Part shown: piece by piece, positions 33,393 to 45,049 of the stretch | Numbering within the stretch: position 1 is the first letter of the stretch | How the letters are laid out: the number at the start of each line of letters is the position of its first letter | NCBI GenBank assembly: GCA_949751835.1 | Contig: CATKHK010000031.1 | Span: 124,001-188,000 of the forward strand | DNA from: Blepharisma japonicum | Taxonomy: Eukaryota > Ciliophora > Heterotrichea > Heterotrichida > Blepharismidae | Direction of reading: 5' to 3' | DNA: 64,000 bases | The notes under the pieces: model-generated | What the model was told of the DNA's origin: nothing | Database searches by the model: none | The model's input: only the letters and a program-made list of their open reading frames with translations | Program-made: the position numbers and the translations under genes

Positions 33393-35525
33393 TTATAAAT
33401 ATTTATTTATTGTAGATATAATTTCTTCTGGAGGTGAAGGTTTTAACAAATAATCACTCATTCCGGAGCGAAAACATAACTGTCTGTCTTCATCTGATGT
33501 ATAAGCTGAATGAGCAATAATATATGGCATCTTCTTTATTTTCCCTTCTTTATAAAGTAAGTCAATTTGTCGAGTAGTTTCCAATCCATCCATTTCAGGC
33601 ATATTGTAGTCCATTAAAACCACTTTAAACTGATGCTTTAAATCTCTGCACTCAATTGATTTTATAGCTTCTCGTCCGCTGCGCGCTTTCAAATGCTTTA
33701 TACTGTACTTATTAAGTATTGATTCTATAACGTCTAAATTGAATTCATCGTCATCTACAACTAATACATCGGCTCAGCTAGAAGATTTATATGTTTCATA
33801 TTTAGATAATGAAAAATAATGGAGCTCTTCTGATTCAAAAGTATTTATTTCTTCATAGCTACCCTGCTCATAATTTCCTTGAAATATATTTATTGAAAAT
33901 CAAAATTTAGAGCCTTTTCCCACCTGAGATTTTACCTTGATAGGCTGATTTCCTAAGGATTTTACTAAAAAATTTGATATAGAAAGACCCAGCCCAGAGC
34001 CATTTGGATTCAAAATTGGGCTATTTTGGGAATTAAATGCAGTAAAGAGCTTTTTCACCATAGACTCAGCTATTCCAATTCCAGTATCTTCTACACAGCA
34101 TTTTAGCTGGCCATTCACATCAATCAGGCAAGAAATTTCAATCCTACCTTTCATAGTAAATTTCAGTGCATTACTTAATAAATTCAATAAAACTTGACTT
34201 AGCCTTAAAGGATCTGTATATATCTCTTCAGGGATTTCTGGGTCAACTCTGCAACTGAATAATATTTTTTTCTTTTTTGCTTGAATTGTTATAAGCTCGC
34301 AAACACTTTTTAGAATTTCTCGAAATTTGCAGTAGGTTTTTCTTATAGAGAAAACGCCAGCTAAAATTTTGGAATAATCTAATAAGTCATTTATGAGAGA
34401 AAGCATTAGTTTTGAAGAAGTTGAAATAATGGCTAATTGCTCAATTTCTTCTGAATTTAATTTATTTTTTCTTTGCTCAGAGAACTCATTAATAAAGTGC
34501 GTAATTGCAGTAAGAGGAGTTCTCAACTCATGGGAAACTGATCTAAGTAAAATCGTTTTCATTTTGTCATTGGCTATATTTGATTCCATTTCGATTATTT
34601 GGTTAGCATTTCTTATGGATAAAAATAAGCAGCGCCTAGACTCTCAGATAATTTTTTTGGCTCTTCATTCTAAACTGATAGTCCCTTGCTGAGTTATCCC
34701 TAAGCAAATTTCATTGTTAATTGTATTTTCTAATGCAAAATTAATATCATCAATGAGAAATATTGAATTCGTCATTCTTGTAGCTTTTTTATCAAGACAA
34801 TATTCAATCCTCTGCAATACTGAGTACAAACTATTACTATCACTACCCAAGAGCTGTAAAATGCTTGAGTTATAGAACTCTATTTTTCCATTTGATATTA
34901 TTAATATTCCGTTTTCGACAGCTTGAGTAATAGTGGCTAATTTACTCCTAGAAAGCTCTAGCTCTTTTCTATATGCAAACCTTTCAAAAGATATACTCTT
35001 CCTAAATAAAGCTCTATTGTTGCATAATATAATGATTATAATCAATATCAGAAATGGGGAGACATGATCAAGTCTGGCTTGCCCTTCAAAAAGTATCCTA
35101 TGAATATGCCATATGTATAAATGCTTAATCAGGATTAAATTTCAGAGTCATATGTTTTTGACTACTGGAATCATGAAATGATACATAGAAATGTATGAAA
35201 ACATCTCCGCCAGACCAGAATGCATTTGTATATAAGGCGACCAAATAAATATAGAGATATTGTTTCAATATTCTGCAAATATTAAAATTGAAATAGCTTT
35301 ATAAAATGCTGATTTGCATTCGGCTGATTTCAGAAAAAGATAAATTAATATATGTGCGCAAAAAGTAGGGATCCATAAAACTAGCATATGATAAGAAGGC
35401 CAAATTGCCAAACTAGCTGTTCTTGCTATAATTATGATAAGCACTACAGTCTTGCTAATTTTCTGAGAGCTTTTATATATTGATTCGACCTCTTCAGCCC
35501 ACCACAAAGATTTCATATCGTCCAT
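33393..35525 (-). CDS. membrane hybrid histidine kinase with receiver domain
   Basis: 710 aa. Order: about six hydrophobic segments (residues 20-175), a PAS-like region (195-290), HisKA with SVSHELRTPL (phospho-His about 332), HATPase with N box LSNALKFT, DTGIGI and GSGLGLSISN, then a receiver with VVDDDEF, phospho-Asp in LMDYNMPEMDG (about 639), and LKPSPPEE. A full in-cis phosphorelay; an HPt protein and output would be separate. Several UGA codons read Trp, including SSSWADVLVVDDDE at the start of the receiver. The sensor stimulus is unknown. Single exon. Confidence 0.93.
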
Positions 35526-37016
35526 TTTTAATAAGCAGAGTAATTTTTGTTATTAATGTTTAATATGCTTTTAAATTTTTTATGCACAAAGAAGAGATTA
35601 ATAAAAAATTACTCTTCTATGCTTTAAAATCTCTTATTCTTTGAAGCTTTTATAGGAGAGCAGGCTCAGCATAGAAAGAAGAATTACAAAGTTAAACGAT
35701 AGTTAGAGCCTAATGTCTCCAGTTCAAGAAGGACTCTTTTTCCTCCAAACGGAGCGTCAGACTCCAGGAATCAGTCCCTTTGGTTCAGGACTCTAAAGAA
35801 ATCATAAACTCCTCTTGCTTGGACTGATATAAGGGTATGTTTCTTTAAGAACTTGCCATTTTAAAATGTTCACAAAGCTTAATAATTTTTGTTGGAGATA
35901 GATTTGTTAAAATTAATTAAGGAATTTTATTACCTAATATATACGTGCTGTAATGGGTTAATTCAAATAATAGTGGATAATTAATTTATAAACTATTTTA
36001 AGAAGAATTAGCTCATGAGTAACTTGTGAATAATATGTTTTAAGTATAATACACTTAAATAGAGACAATAGCTCTTGCCATTTTATTGAATGCCAAATCC
36101 TAATTAATTTATCTCTTTTAATACGACTTTCTTTTAGTTTATATTTTGATAATTAAAAATGCATTAATCATCAGTGAATTCATAATAAATTAAATTTAAA
36201 ATATAAAGACTCACAATCTTTTATAGTAAAGTTAATATATGGGTTTATAAAGAAATTTAATATTTTTATTTTAATTTAAGTAGCTTCATGTACTCTTTCT
36301 GGCTGAGTATGCATCCTACAATCAGTCAAACTTTTCTTCGTTATTTTTATTTATTTTTTATTCAATGGTTTGCTTTATTTTCTTTCTGATTTATCCATTA
36401 ATTTTGCAATTATCTTATCCTCTTATAATACGCAACCCTTTTGGGTCATATTCAATGATATTAATTTAAAGTATTTTATATTCAATAAATTGTAATAGCT
36501 TATGTCTCATTAAGTTTGCATTTTAAAAGGTAAATTTTTAATGAAATCTCGAATAACCCATTCTCTTCAAATGGGGAAAATTATTTTTGACCTGAGAGCA
36601 AGAGAAAGAATTCTCTTTGAAACTATAAAAAAAGGCATAAAATCTTATCAGCTCTAAAGAATATTTATGAAGCATTTGAGTTTCTCTCCCATTTAATCAC
36701 TGTAAAGCCAAGCTCTAGCAGTTGTCTTGAAGATCTGGAATATCCAAAGCTTTGAGTATCAGTTTCCAGCATTTATATTTCACTAAAATAAATTGATAGC
36801 TTTCTACCCTGGATAAAAATTTAAAAGAAAAAAAATAAATGAGGCTTACAATTAAATAGATTTAAACCGACCACAAAAAATCTGATTTCAATTATTCGAG
36901 GATATTTTGGTATATATGTTTAAGATAAGAGAAAGGCATTGGAGTCAAAAAGATTGCAGACAAAATCTTTAGAATTTTGAGTATTATTTATCTTTAAGCA
37001 ATATTAATTTTTATTA
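35526..37016. other. long intergenic region
   Basis: About 1.5 kb. 35640-35840 is less AT-rich and holds a 27-codon frame (ATG 35711). 36520-36790 (plus) has a UGA-tolerant open frame of about 90 codons without a start. Neither is convincing. The rest is AT-rich. Confidence 0.5.
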
Positions 37017-37577
37017 TTAAGGATCATTCCACCCGCAGCAAAAGCTTTTTGTAGAAGAGCTTGGTTGAAAATTTTCACATATTTCGGTTTGTAGCTTTTT
37101 TGATTTTGTAGGAGAAGATTTGGATATCAAGCTCTTGGTTGGATCAATAATTTGGTCCCCAATATTTAAATGAAGAGCTTTCTGCCTAACTTTTAGCGAT
37201 ATCATATCTCTTTGTATTTTCCTCTCTTTTTCTTGCACAGGAATGCATGCATTGCTATTTCATTTGCTGCCTGCTATCTTTAGCATTTCAGGCAATTTTT
37301 TCTTAGTTTTTAAGTTTCCAGTGTCAAAACTCTTATTATTCTTTCTTCTCTTAATTCGCTTCAGCTCTAGATCTTCTTCATTTCTAAAATCTCAAATATG
37401 CTTTTTCTTAGGTGTTAAAAATTCTTTCTTTGTATAGCTCACATTAATATATTCTCATTTTCGGCCTGCTTTTCCTATCAGATAAGTTATTTTTGCTTGT
37501 TTTTTAAATGTTTCACAATCCATTCAGTCAGGCTTAAATAAGCCTCTTATGCTTGGCAACTGATTTCCAATACTCAT
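37017..37577 (-). CDS. basic protein of unknown function
   Basis: 186 aa, strongly basic, with four UGA Trp codons (PDWMDCE, GRKWEY, HIWDFRN, GSKWNSN) in a frame open from ATG 37577 to the stop at 37017. Predicted helices in the middle (NEEDLELKRIKRRKN) and a Cys/Trp end (SFCCGWNDP). The consistent frame over four UGAs supports a real gene. No homologue recognised; possibly a nuclear or cytoskeletal protein. Confidence 0.75.
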
Positions 37578-39213
37578 AAAATGGACTAAGTTCCATATAC
37601 ATAAAGAGCAAATGAATAAAATAAGAATGATAGTTTTATAAAAAATTGGAATTTTAAACTATTGATTGCATATCAAGAAAAAAATTCTAATTTCTAAATT
37701 TTTATTAAGACCCAAAAATTTATTAAAATTTATGCCAAAATGCTATTAATACAAATAAAATTCCTCATTTTAAACAAACTAAATGAGAGCTCGAAATCAT
37801 ATAAAAGATAAAATCAATGAAGCAAGATTCAATGAAAGAAATGTAAAATTAACAGCATGGTATAGAAGATAAAATCAATGAAAGAAATTTAAAATTAAAT
37901 AGCGCGGCAGCCCATATCATGCATTGCACTAAGTCTTCAATACACTCAGAATCTAGCCCTACATTGATAAAATTAGATTTTGTGCTTGAGTTTGTAAACT
38001 TGAAGTTTAAATTTCAGTATTCCTGATTGTGAAAAAGGTTGAGTGCTAGTAAAAATTCTGGCTAACGTAGAAAATCTGCTTTATTAAGCATCTCTCAAAA
38101 TTTGATTTTTGTAATCCAATCAAGTATAAACTATGCAAAAATAATAAGGTGTCAAATATTGAATATGCAAAATAGAAAAAAGACCTAAGATTGATCAGCC
38201 AAAGTGCTTTTTAAATATCTTATTAAAAATGATAAAGATGTGTCCTAAATCTTTTGATCTAAGGGTTAGTCTACTCTAACTCTTTCTGCTTTCTCTTCCT
38301 TTACTAAAAACCAAAATGATAATATGGCCAGTCATTTTACAATAGAAACTTATGTTGCATGAGTTCTAAGCTCTCTTATACCTTGCATCTTATTTTACTA
38401 ATATTGCGTATTAATTACTAATAACCCATTTTAATTGATAAGAATAAATAGTGTCTCTTATTTAATAATTATTATGCAATTTCCTATAATAATTTTATCA
38501 AAATGTCATAAATTTCAACAAAAATTTGCAATTTCGTGTTAAAAATCAAGAATTTCATTGGCTATGAGGCATTTGATTTTGAGCAATTAATAATTCGGCT
38601 GAATTAATTAAAATTTATTAATTCAAAAAAAAATAATAAAACAAGCAAAAGCATAATAATTCGACAATTTCAGATTCGATAGCCTTATTAATTTAGGGTT
38701 TTATATCTTACAGCTAGCTAATTTTTTTATTTATTATAAGGATTTCTGCAAATTCTAAACAATTTTTTAATCTCTTAAAAAAGATATAAATTTTTATTTT
38801 TACTCTATTTGTTTGAAAATTCAAAAGAATTATGTATTACCTGCAATAATCTTTTTTGAAAAAATTCCAATTTCTATTTCAGCAAAAATTGACTCAATTT
38901 TTATAGATTACATAATATTTAATTTTTGTTTAAACTATTAAAAATCCCTTTGAAATTCTGAGAAGTTGATTTAAATTATTATTTATGCTTTCAAATAATT
39001 AAGAATCTCCTTGTCCACTAAATATGGCATAAAGAATCAGGCACAGCCCATGGGAAGGGTTTGGTGAATTGAAGTATTTATGCAATAAATCTTAAGGAAT
39101 CTGATGAAAATTTTATAAATATTTCATTGAAAATAAAATTCGCTTAATTATAGGAGACTCTAAATTTTTACTATTTTATTAACTATTTATAACTAATTAT
39201 AATCCATATACAT
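37578..39213. other. long intergenic region
   Basis: About 1.6 kb, AT-rich, no gene seen. Contains a short direct repeat: gataaaatcaatga(a)...aagaaatNtaaaattaa at about 37807-37853 and again at 37867-37897. Confidence 0.55.
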
Positions 39214-39735
39214 ATGAAGAGTGGCAAGCCTTTTAAAAACAGTAAAAAAGAAATCGATTCAACAGAAGAATCCTTTCTTTGTGAACACTGCATGAAGAAT
39301 TTTGATTCTGCTTATACTCTCAAGGCTCATTTACTGAACGAGTTCGACCTTGATGATGATTCAATTGCGTTTTTCAACATGGAGACAAGAATAAACGAAA
39401 ACTCAGAATCGCCAACCTCTGCAGATACCCATGAATGTGAGAAAATCTCAAAAAAATCTGAAAAAGTTCTCCTAAACTGTCCAAACTGCAACAAGATTTT
39501 TAAAGGCCAAAAAGGTCTAAACCAGCATATAGGGAAAATACATAACAGGAAAAAAAGAAATTCTATCTGTAAAAAGTGTGGGAAGACGTTTAAGCACAAA
39601 TACGCACTAAAGTTTCATATAAGGCAGGTACATGATGAAGCAACAAGGGTGCTTTGTACTCTTTGCGGAAAAGAAATTTACAATAAATATATGCTTGCAA
39701 AGCATGCTTCTGAAAAGCACTATATTTTAAACTAG
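39214..39735 (+). CDS. C2H2 zinc-finger protein
   Basis: 173 aa with four C2H2-type units: one degenerate near residue 22 (CEHCMKNFDSAYTLKAH), then CPNCNKIFKGQKGLNQHIGKIH, CKKCGKTFKHKYALKFHIRQVH and CTLCGKEIYNKYMLAKHASEKH. The spacing is standard Cx2C...Hx3-4H for the last three, with short linkers. Likely a DNA-binding transcription regulator. Single exon; an acidic patch (DLDDDS) separates finger 1 from the cluster. Confidence 0.9.
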   Translation: MKSGKPFKNSKKEIDSTEESFLCEHCMKNFDSAYTLKAHLLNEFDLDDDSIAFFNMETRINENSESPTSADTHECEKISKKSEKVLLNCPNCNKIFKGQKGLNQHIGKIHNRKKRNSICKKCGKTFKHKYALKFHIRQVHDEATRVLCTLCGKEIYNKYMLAKHASEKHYILN

Positions 39736-40224
39736 ATGCGCTTTTAAATAAAATGAATATCAGATTAACATAAGAATTTAAATTAATAAAGCTAAAACTG
39801 AAGTAATAAATAGCAATTATTTAGCAATTCAAATTTGGTTTAGAATTCTCTAGTTCACTGCTAGATTTTTTTGAATTTTCTAGAGCAAATATGAAATTTA
39901 TTTTTTAAATAATAAAATAAAATTTAGATATTTTAGTCACAAAATTATGATAAAATTCTTACGATATTTAATATATATACCTGCTAAAATATCAATGTAA
40001 AATTGTTTTATATTTTCCACAATCAATAAGAATCTTCTCTTCTTTTGAAGCTCGATTTTATTTTGATTAGTTTTTTTTTTAAAATGAATTTTTATTTTTT
40101 TGGTTTATCAAGACACCTATTTGCAATATAAAAATGCTATCAAATGCCTCAAAATTGATTGAAAATATATACAAATAATTATTTATTTCATTTTATACAC
40201 ATGGCTTAATATGATTCTATTATT
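39736..40224. other. convergent intergenic region
   Basis: AT-rich 3' flanks of the zinc-finger gene and TM9SF. Nothing else seen. Confidence 0.6.
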
Positions 40225-42165
40225 TTAGCTAACCTTAATATTGCTATAAATATTTCGAATGAATATAAAAGTTGCAAAGAATCCTATAGTCCCTGTAATT
40301 AAAGCATACGCCACACTAGTAAGGAACATATATCCAAAGTAAATAATCACTGACGAAAATCTATTAAACGTCAAATCTGTCATAAAATATATAAATGAGT
40401 ACAAAAACAAATAAATTCCTGAAGACCCAGCAACCCCAAAAGACGCCCACCATCATCTGTAATCTTCTCTACAAAGAATTATATAAGTCATTAATATTGA
40501 GACCTCAGCTGAAGTGATTACAAGAACTACAAAGCAAAGGAATAAAAATCCAAAAAGATAATAAAATAGTGTGTGATGCCATAAGCTCTTCATTACATAG
40601 CTTAACTCAATAAACATACACCCAAACGGCAAAGATCCTGCCATGACACAAATGGTGTTTATTTTAAATGATCCTGGAATAATTTCAATCGGCTTAGGAA
40701 TTTTATTTATTTTGCAAGGGTGGTCAATTCTGTTTTTTCTGAACCCTATTGCACTTCCTAAAAATACAAGAGGGACAGAAATACCAAACCAAAGAATAAG
40801 TAATTCAAGCAAAGATGTAAATGGGACAGCTCCTGATGATTCTTCTCCAAGAATGAAAAGATTCACAATGAAAAATATTAAGAAGCAGATTCCAGGGAAA
40901 AAGAAAGCAGTACCAAAAGCATTTCTTTTCCAAAAATCGCCCCCGAAGAATTTGTAAAGTCTTGATGATGTATATCCAGCACCTGCACCCATAAATACAT
41001 ATAAAATCAGCATCGCAGTAACTAAAGCTCCTCTATTTGCTGGAGTTAAAAATCCGATGCAAGCAAAAAGCAAAGTCAAAATAGCCATTCCAATTACTTG
41101 TACACCAGATCCAATTATGATTGAAAAAATACTCCCATAAACAGGCGGTCTAAAAATGTCACCTTTTACTTGTTTCCAGCCAGATTCGCCTTCTGGATCA
41201 ATGTCGTCTTTTTCATTATATGTTGATATGTCTTTTTTGATTATTCTTCTAAATATATGAGCGACCATTCCAGTTAAAAATAAAACCATCGCAAAAGAAT
41301 TTACAATTGAAAGCCAATGAACTTCTCCGCTTTCTCCAGTCATATAAAGGTAATAGTCCCATCTATCTGCCCATTTTACATCACTTTCTTCAAATATCAC
41401 ACTATATGTATATGTAACATTCGAGCCTGGATTATCTAAATTTTGCGCCGGAAGTGTAGGAATTCTCGTAGGAAAAGAGCCTGACAGCCTTTCATCAGGA
41501 GTCATAATTGTTTCGTTCCATTTCGCTTCCCCAAATTCATGGCTTAAGAATTCTGGTGTATTACAGCCTAATTGTTCAGGAGTATTTAGCAAGCTCAAAG
41601 GCTCCACTAAAAACCCTACGATTTTCCATTTATCCTCGTCTTTAGAATTTGGGTGGATTTTGATGACAATATGATGGTGGTTGTTAACATAAAAATCTCT
41701 TCCATCTCTAAATCCAATAGGAAATCCGTCTTGGTAATAAGAAATTTTGGTTTTTGTCCTTTGGTCATTGGAACTTGTAGTTTGTCTAAAGCCAGCTGGG
41801 AGATTGTCAAGAAGCCATGAAGATTTGTACTCATTATCAATCATCCACTTAAAGGTTCTTACATGAGATCGTCTATTTGTTTGGGTGCATAGCACTTCGC
41901 ATTTCTTCACCCCGCCCATTTCGATTATATAAGGTGAAGATTCTATTGTGTCTCCTGTTAGAGTCTGTCCAATGTTTTCGCTTTGTACTGATAAATGGTG
42001 TGGTTTACAATAATGCAGATAATAATAATCGAATGGAAGCTGAGTTTTTGAAGAATCAAGCTTGTTCACGTACAGGTTGAGCTTGTGACCTTGCTCGTAG
42101 CTCTTAGGAGCAACTCCAGGGAGAAAATAAGAGTGGACGTGAAAAATAAGAAATAGAATCCACAT
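40225..42165 (-). CDS. TM9SF (nonaspanin/EMP70) membrane protein
   Basis: 646 aa. Short signal peptide (MWILFLIFHVHS), then YFLPGVAPKSYEQG and the lumenal domain (QLPFDYYYLHYCKP), then nine membrane helices with DDIDPEGESGWKQVKGDIFRPP in the first cytosolic loop, all typical of TM9SF2/4. Members traffic in the Golgi and endosomes and affect adhesion and phagocytosis. Two adjacent UGA Trp codons at about 40448 (EDYRWWWASFG) join the last two helices. The protein ends IKVS; most relatives end K[IV]D, a COPI-binding signal, so the terminal residue differs. Start chosen at 42165, the first ATG before the signal peptide. Confidence 0.95.
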
Positions 42166-42505
42166 TATTATAATTAGGAAAATCAAGATGATAGAAATTC
42201 ATATTGATTAAAATCGAAAATGGAAAAATTATGCTGGTCCCAGTATACAGAGAAATGATTTATTTTCAGAACTCATTTCAATTTAAAGAAGAAAGAGAGA
42301 ATGCTATAAGAATATTGGAGTTTCTTTAAGATACAATTGATTATTTAAGACGAATAGCAAAATAATTATGATTCAAAACTATGAAGCTGGAATTAAGAAT
42401 GCAAATTAATTATATCGTAAAATTGGTTTCCACTTATTTTCAAGATAATTATAAAGGCTATTTTTTTAGATATTAATATCTGATCCTTTTTAGAGTCATT
42501 TTGAA

Positions 42506-42685
42506 TTAAAATATCATATAATTGGAAAGGTTTGCGAGACTAAAAAGCTTAGCCAATTCATTTTCGAGTGAGAATTCATAAACTATATAATCAGGGGAAT
42601 TTTTTGAGACGATTTTAAATTTTTGAACTTTCGCTACTTTATACTTTTTCTTTAGATCTCTGATAATCATATCGCTTTTAGACAT
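42506..42685 (-). CDS. possible 59-aa small protein
   Basis: Frame MSKSDMIIRDLKKKYKVAKV... through NSPDYIVYEFSLENELAKLF to MIF, TAA at 42506. The frame is coherent, with charged helices and alternating hydrophobic residues. No homologue recognised. It lies head-on toward the TM9SF 5' flank. Confidence 0.45.
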   Translation of the reverse strand: MSKSDMIIRDLKKKYKVAKVQKFKIVSKNSPDYIVYEFSLENELAKLFSLANLSNYMIF

Positions 42686-43130
42686 TCAATTGCTAAAATT
42701 AGTAAAATTTAAATAAATTAGGAATAGGAAAAAAAGCACAAACAGATATGTTAATAAATTTAATTATCAGATTGCAAAAATTATGAAAACTATACAATCG
42801 CAACTTAATAGCTATCTAATAATAATTTTGCTGTCTAGAGTCTTTTTCTAGTGCATAATTTTAAATCCAACTACTTCTGGTATTTCCTAACAAAGATGAA
42901 AATTCGAATTTTATAATTATCGGTCAAGTTGCTTTGGAACAGCCTTATCAATTTTCTCTATTAGTGCATAAGTTTAAATAATCAAGCTTCTTAAGTTCTG
43001 AACTTAATAATATTAAAATTTCTTAATAGCTATGCCTAACGGTCCAAATGCGGACTGAACCTGTTTCCGAGATAATCTATCGCCATTGACTTATTTTTGA
43101 ATTTTATCATACTAATATAATTATTTTAAA
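42686..43130. other. intergenic
   Basis: AT-rich; a slightly GC-richer patch at 43032-43090 has a 27-codon frame only. No RNA gene recognised. Confidence 0.5.
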
Positions 43131-43331
43131 ATGCAAGCATTTAGAAGACTATTCAAGCTCTCAGTTCCAATGAGAGAAGCAGTGCAAGAAACTAGCATGC
43201 AATACAAAATAGCTGTGCCTACTCCAAATATGCCTACTGGAAAGAAAGTCAAAGTGAAAGGCGAAGTGTGGGCAGCTTTAGCAAACTATAAAGCAGCAAT
43301 GGCAAAGAAGAACATAAAAGAAAAACTGTAA
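43131..43331 (+). CDS. small basic protein of unknown function
   Basis: 66 aa: MQAFRRLFKLSVPMREAVQE..., ending AMAKKNIKEKL. The first 15 residues are basic and amphipathic, like a mitochondrial presequence, and the rest is Lys-rich, so a small mitochondrial (perhaps ribosomal) protein is possible. Not recognised. Confidence 0.6.
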   Translation: MQAFRRLFKLSVPMREAVQETSMQYKIAVPTPNMPTGKKVKVKGEVWAALANYKAAMAKKNIKEKL

Positions 43332-43545
43332 AAATCAAGCTTATATACATAGTGTCACTTAAATTAACTAAAAATGTCTGTCTAATTTTGTCATATAAGT
43401 AAAAATTGTAATTATTTTTACTAATTAATACAAAGAAAAATTATATTTTTCTAATAAATATATTTTTGACTTGCTAATTTTATTTAAAAGCATAAAGAGA
43501 ACTTAAAAATGCATAATAAATAATATTTAATTTCACATGATTATA

Positions 43546-44247
43546 TTACCTTCCATTACCTTTTTTAAAATCCAACTCTCCCGTTGCACTTCTATAAATC
43601 AGCTCTTTACTTCCACCTATTTGCAGAACACACTTATCAAGCCTAAGTTTCCAATTGTTCCCTTTCCTGTGGACTTTTTCGTATAGGCAGAATAAGTAGT
43701 CATTAACTTCAGGCGGGTTTGTATTGGTTTCTTCGTCACTTATGGTTTCTCCTTCATCGTCACTATATGTGACCTCTCGGACTTCTTTTGTTTGTTTTAA
43801 TAGTTCTTCTTGCTGGGCTTCTTCTATTTGCTTTTTTCTATTAGCAAACTCGTCAGCAAGAGGGTCTCTTTCTAGCTCTTCTTCTTCCTCTTCATCTTCT
43901 TCAGAGTCTGAACTAGGAGATGATGGAGGAGTTTCGATGACTTGAGGAATTTTCTTTTCTTCAATTACTTCGATTTTAGCTTTTTTTTCGTAAGGAACTG
44001 TATAATAATCTTGATCTGAAGTGACTTGCTTATTTTGAAAAAATTGAGACAATTCGTTTGAGGTAACCTATGTTAGATATACATTTATAGGCTTGAATCC
44101 ATGGAAGAGATTATTGCTCCATGCCTCTTTAATTCTTTGCAAAGTGTTTTCTTGGCGGCCTGAGCTAAGAAAAGTGGGACGCATACATGTTATACATTCA
44201 TCTATAATTTGCTGATATATCTCTGTGACATTGGAGGGAGAAATCAT
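43546..44247 (-). CDS. GTF2A1: TFIIA large (alpha/beta) subunit
   Basis: 228 aa. Exon 1 (44083-44247) encodes the N-terminal alpha helices (NVTEIYQQIIDECITCMRPTF, TLQRIKEAWSNNLFHG) that form the four-helix bundle with TFIIA-gamma. A 15-nt intron, 44068-44082 (gtatatctaacatag), follows. Then comes an acidic linker (DSEEDEEEEEELERDPLADEF) and the C-terminal beta part NDYLFCLYEKVHRKGNNWKL...SATGELDF, close to the human NDVVLCQYDKV...KATGDAEW end. It stabilises TBP on DNA. The two halves only join if the intron is removed. The linker is much shorter than in animals. Confidence 0.93.
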
Positions 44248-44341
44248 TTATTGTGTTTGAGGAAAAATTAATTATTATGTGGATTTAGGATGTTTATGAA
44301 ATGGATAAATTATTGCTAAATTATTTTCTTGAGTATCATCT

Positions 44342-45049
44342 TTAAAGTTCGTCCTGATAATCAAGTAATTCACAATTATTTAATTGTGTACCTTGAACTA
44401 TATTGCCAGAGTCATCTAATCTTCCTGAAAAATATCGAATAAATCCACTATGTGAGACCAAAGCTACGTTTTGTGTCCTGCAGTACTCCCTTCATATAAT
44501 TTTAGACTTATTTCCTCTTCTGAAAAGCTGAGCTTCACTCTCCAGAAAATCGGGGTCGATTGAGCTCATCATTTCCAGAAGCTTAGTTCTTGTTTCTTGA
44601 TAGCTAAGGCCTACAATTTGTTGGATATATTCATTATCACATATAGAAGCATGAAAATGAGGGTTAGCATTCATAAGAGATCAATCAAAATGCGAAAATT
44701 CTTGAAATGGTGAGCCTTCATACACAGAAACATCATGGGCATTGTGAAATCTTTCGTGCAGGATCGGATGGACAATTACTGGAGGATGGTTTGGGTGGTC
44801 TTTAAAAATAATATCACAAGTTTTCAATGCTCTTCTTAATGGCGAAACGAAAACTATTTGTACATCCAAGCTGTGGACTTGAGGAATCATTTCACGAGAT
44901 TGCTGTATTCCGAGATCAGTTAATGTAGAATCCATAAATCTTTCCTCAAATTGAAAATTTTTATTTCCAGGTGCTCCTAATCTTATTCATTCTCTGCATG
45001 CTTCGTTATAGTATGTTTCTGCGTGCCTTATCAGTCAAAGTTTGCCCAT
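44342..45049 (-). CDS. histidine phosphatase (phosphoglycerate mutase-like)
   Basis: 235 aa. MGKLWLIRHAETYYNEA has the catalytic His in LxRHAET (Trp by UGA), followed by LTDLGIQQSREM, VFVSPLRRALKTCDII and the second catalytic His in VALVSHSGFIRYF. UGA Trp also at CREWIRLG, SHFDWSLMN and KIIWREYC. The superfamily spans mutases, sugar bisphosphatases and protein phosphatases; the substrate cannot be told. The insert with HERFHNAHDVSVYEGSP resembles fungal and plant PGM-like phosphatases. Not a glycolytic PGAM, by length. Confidence 0.92.

Noticed and set aside
35711-35794. 27-codon frame MSPVQEGLFFLQ in a less AT-rich patch
   Set aside because: Too short and isolated; no membrane or signal character.
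35730-35800. Possible tRNA T-arm (ggttcaggact)
   Set aside because: No matching acceptor or anticodon arm; loop does not fit. I found no tRNA, rRNA or CRISPR array in the window.
36520-36790. UGA-tolerant open frame of about 90 codons, plus strand
   Set aside because: No ATG, stop codon directly before it, no usable 15-nt intron, no family motif. Could be a lost exon but not supported.
43032-43115. 27-codon frame MPNGPNADW before the 66-aa gene
   Set aside because: Too short, not in frame with the next gene.
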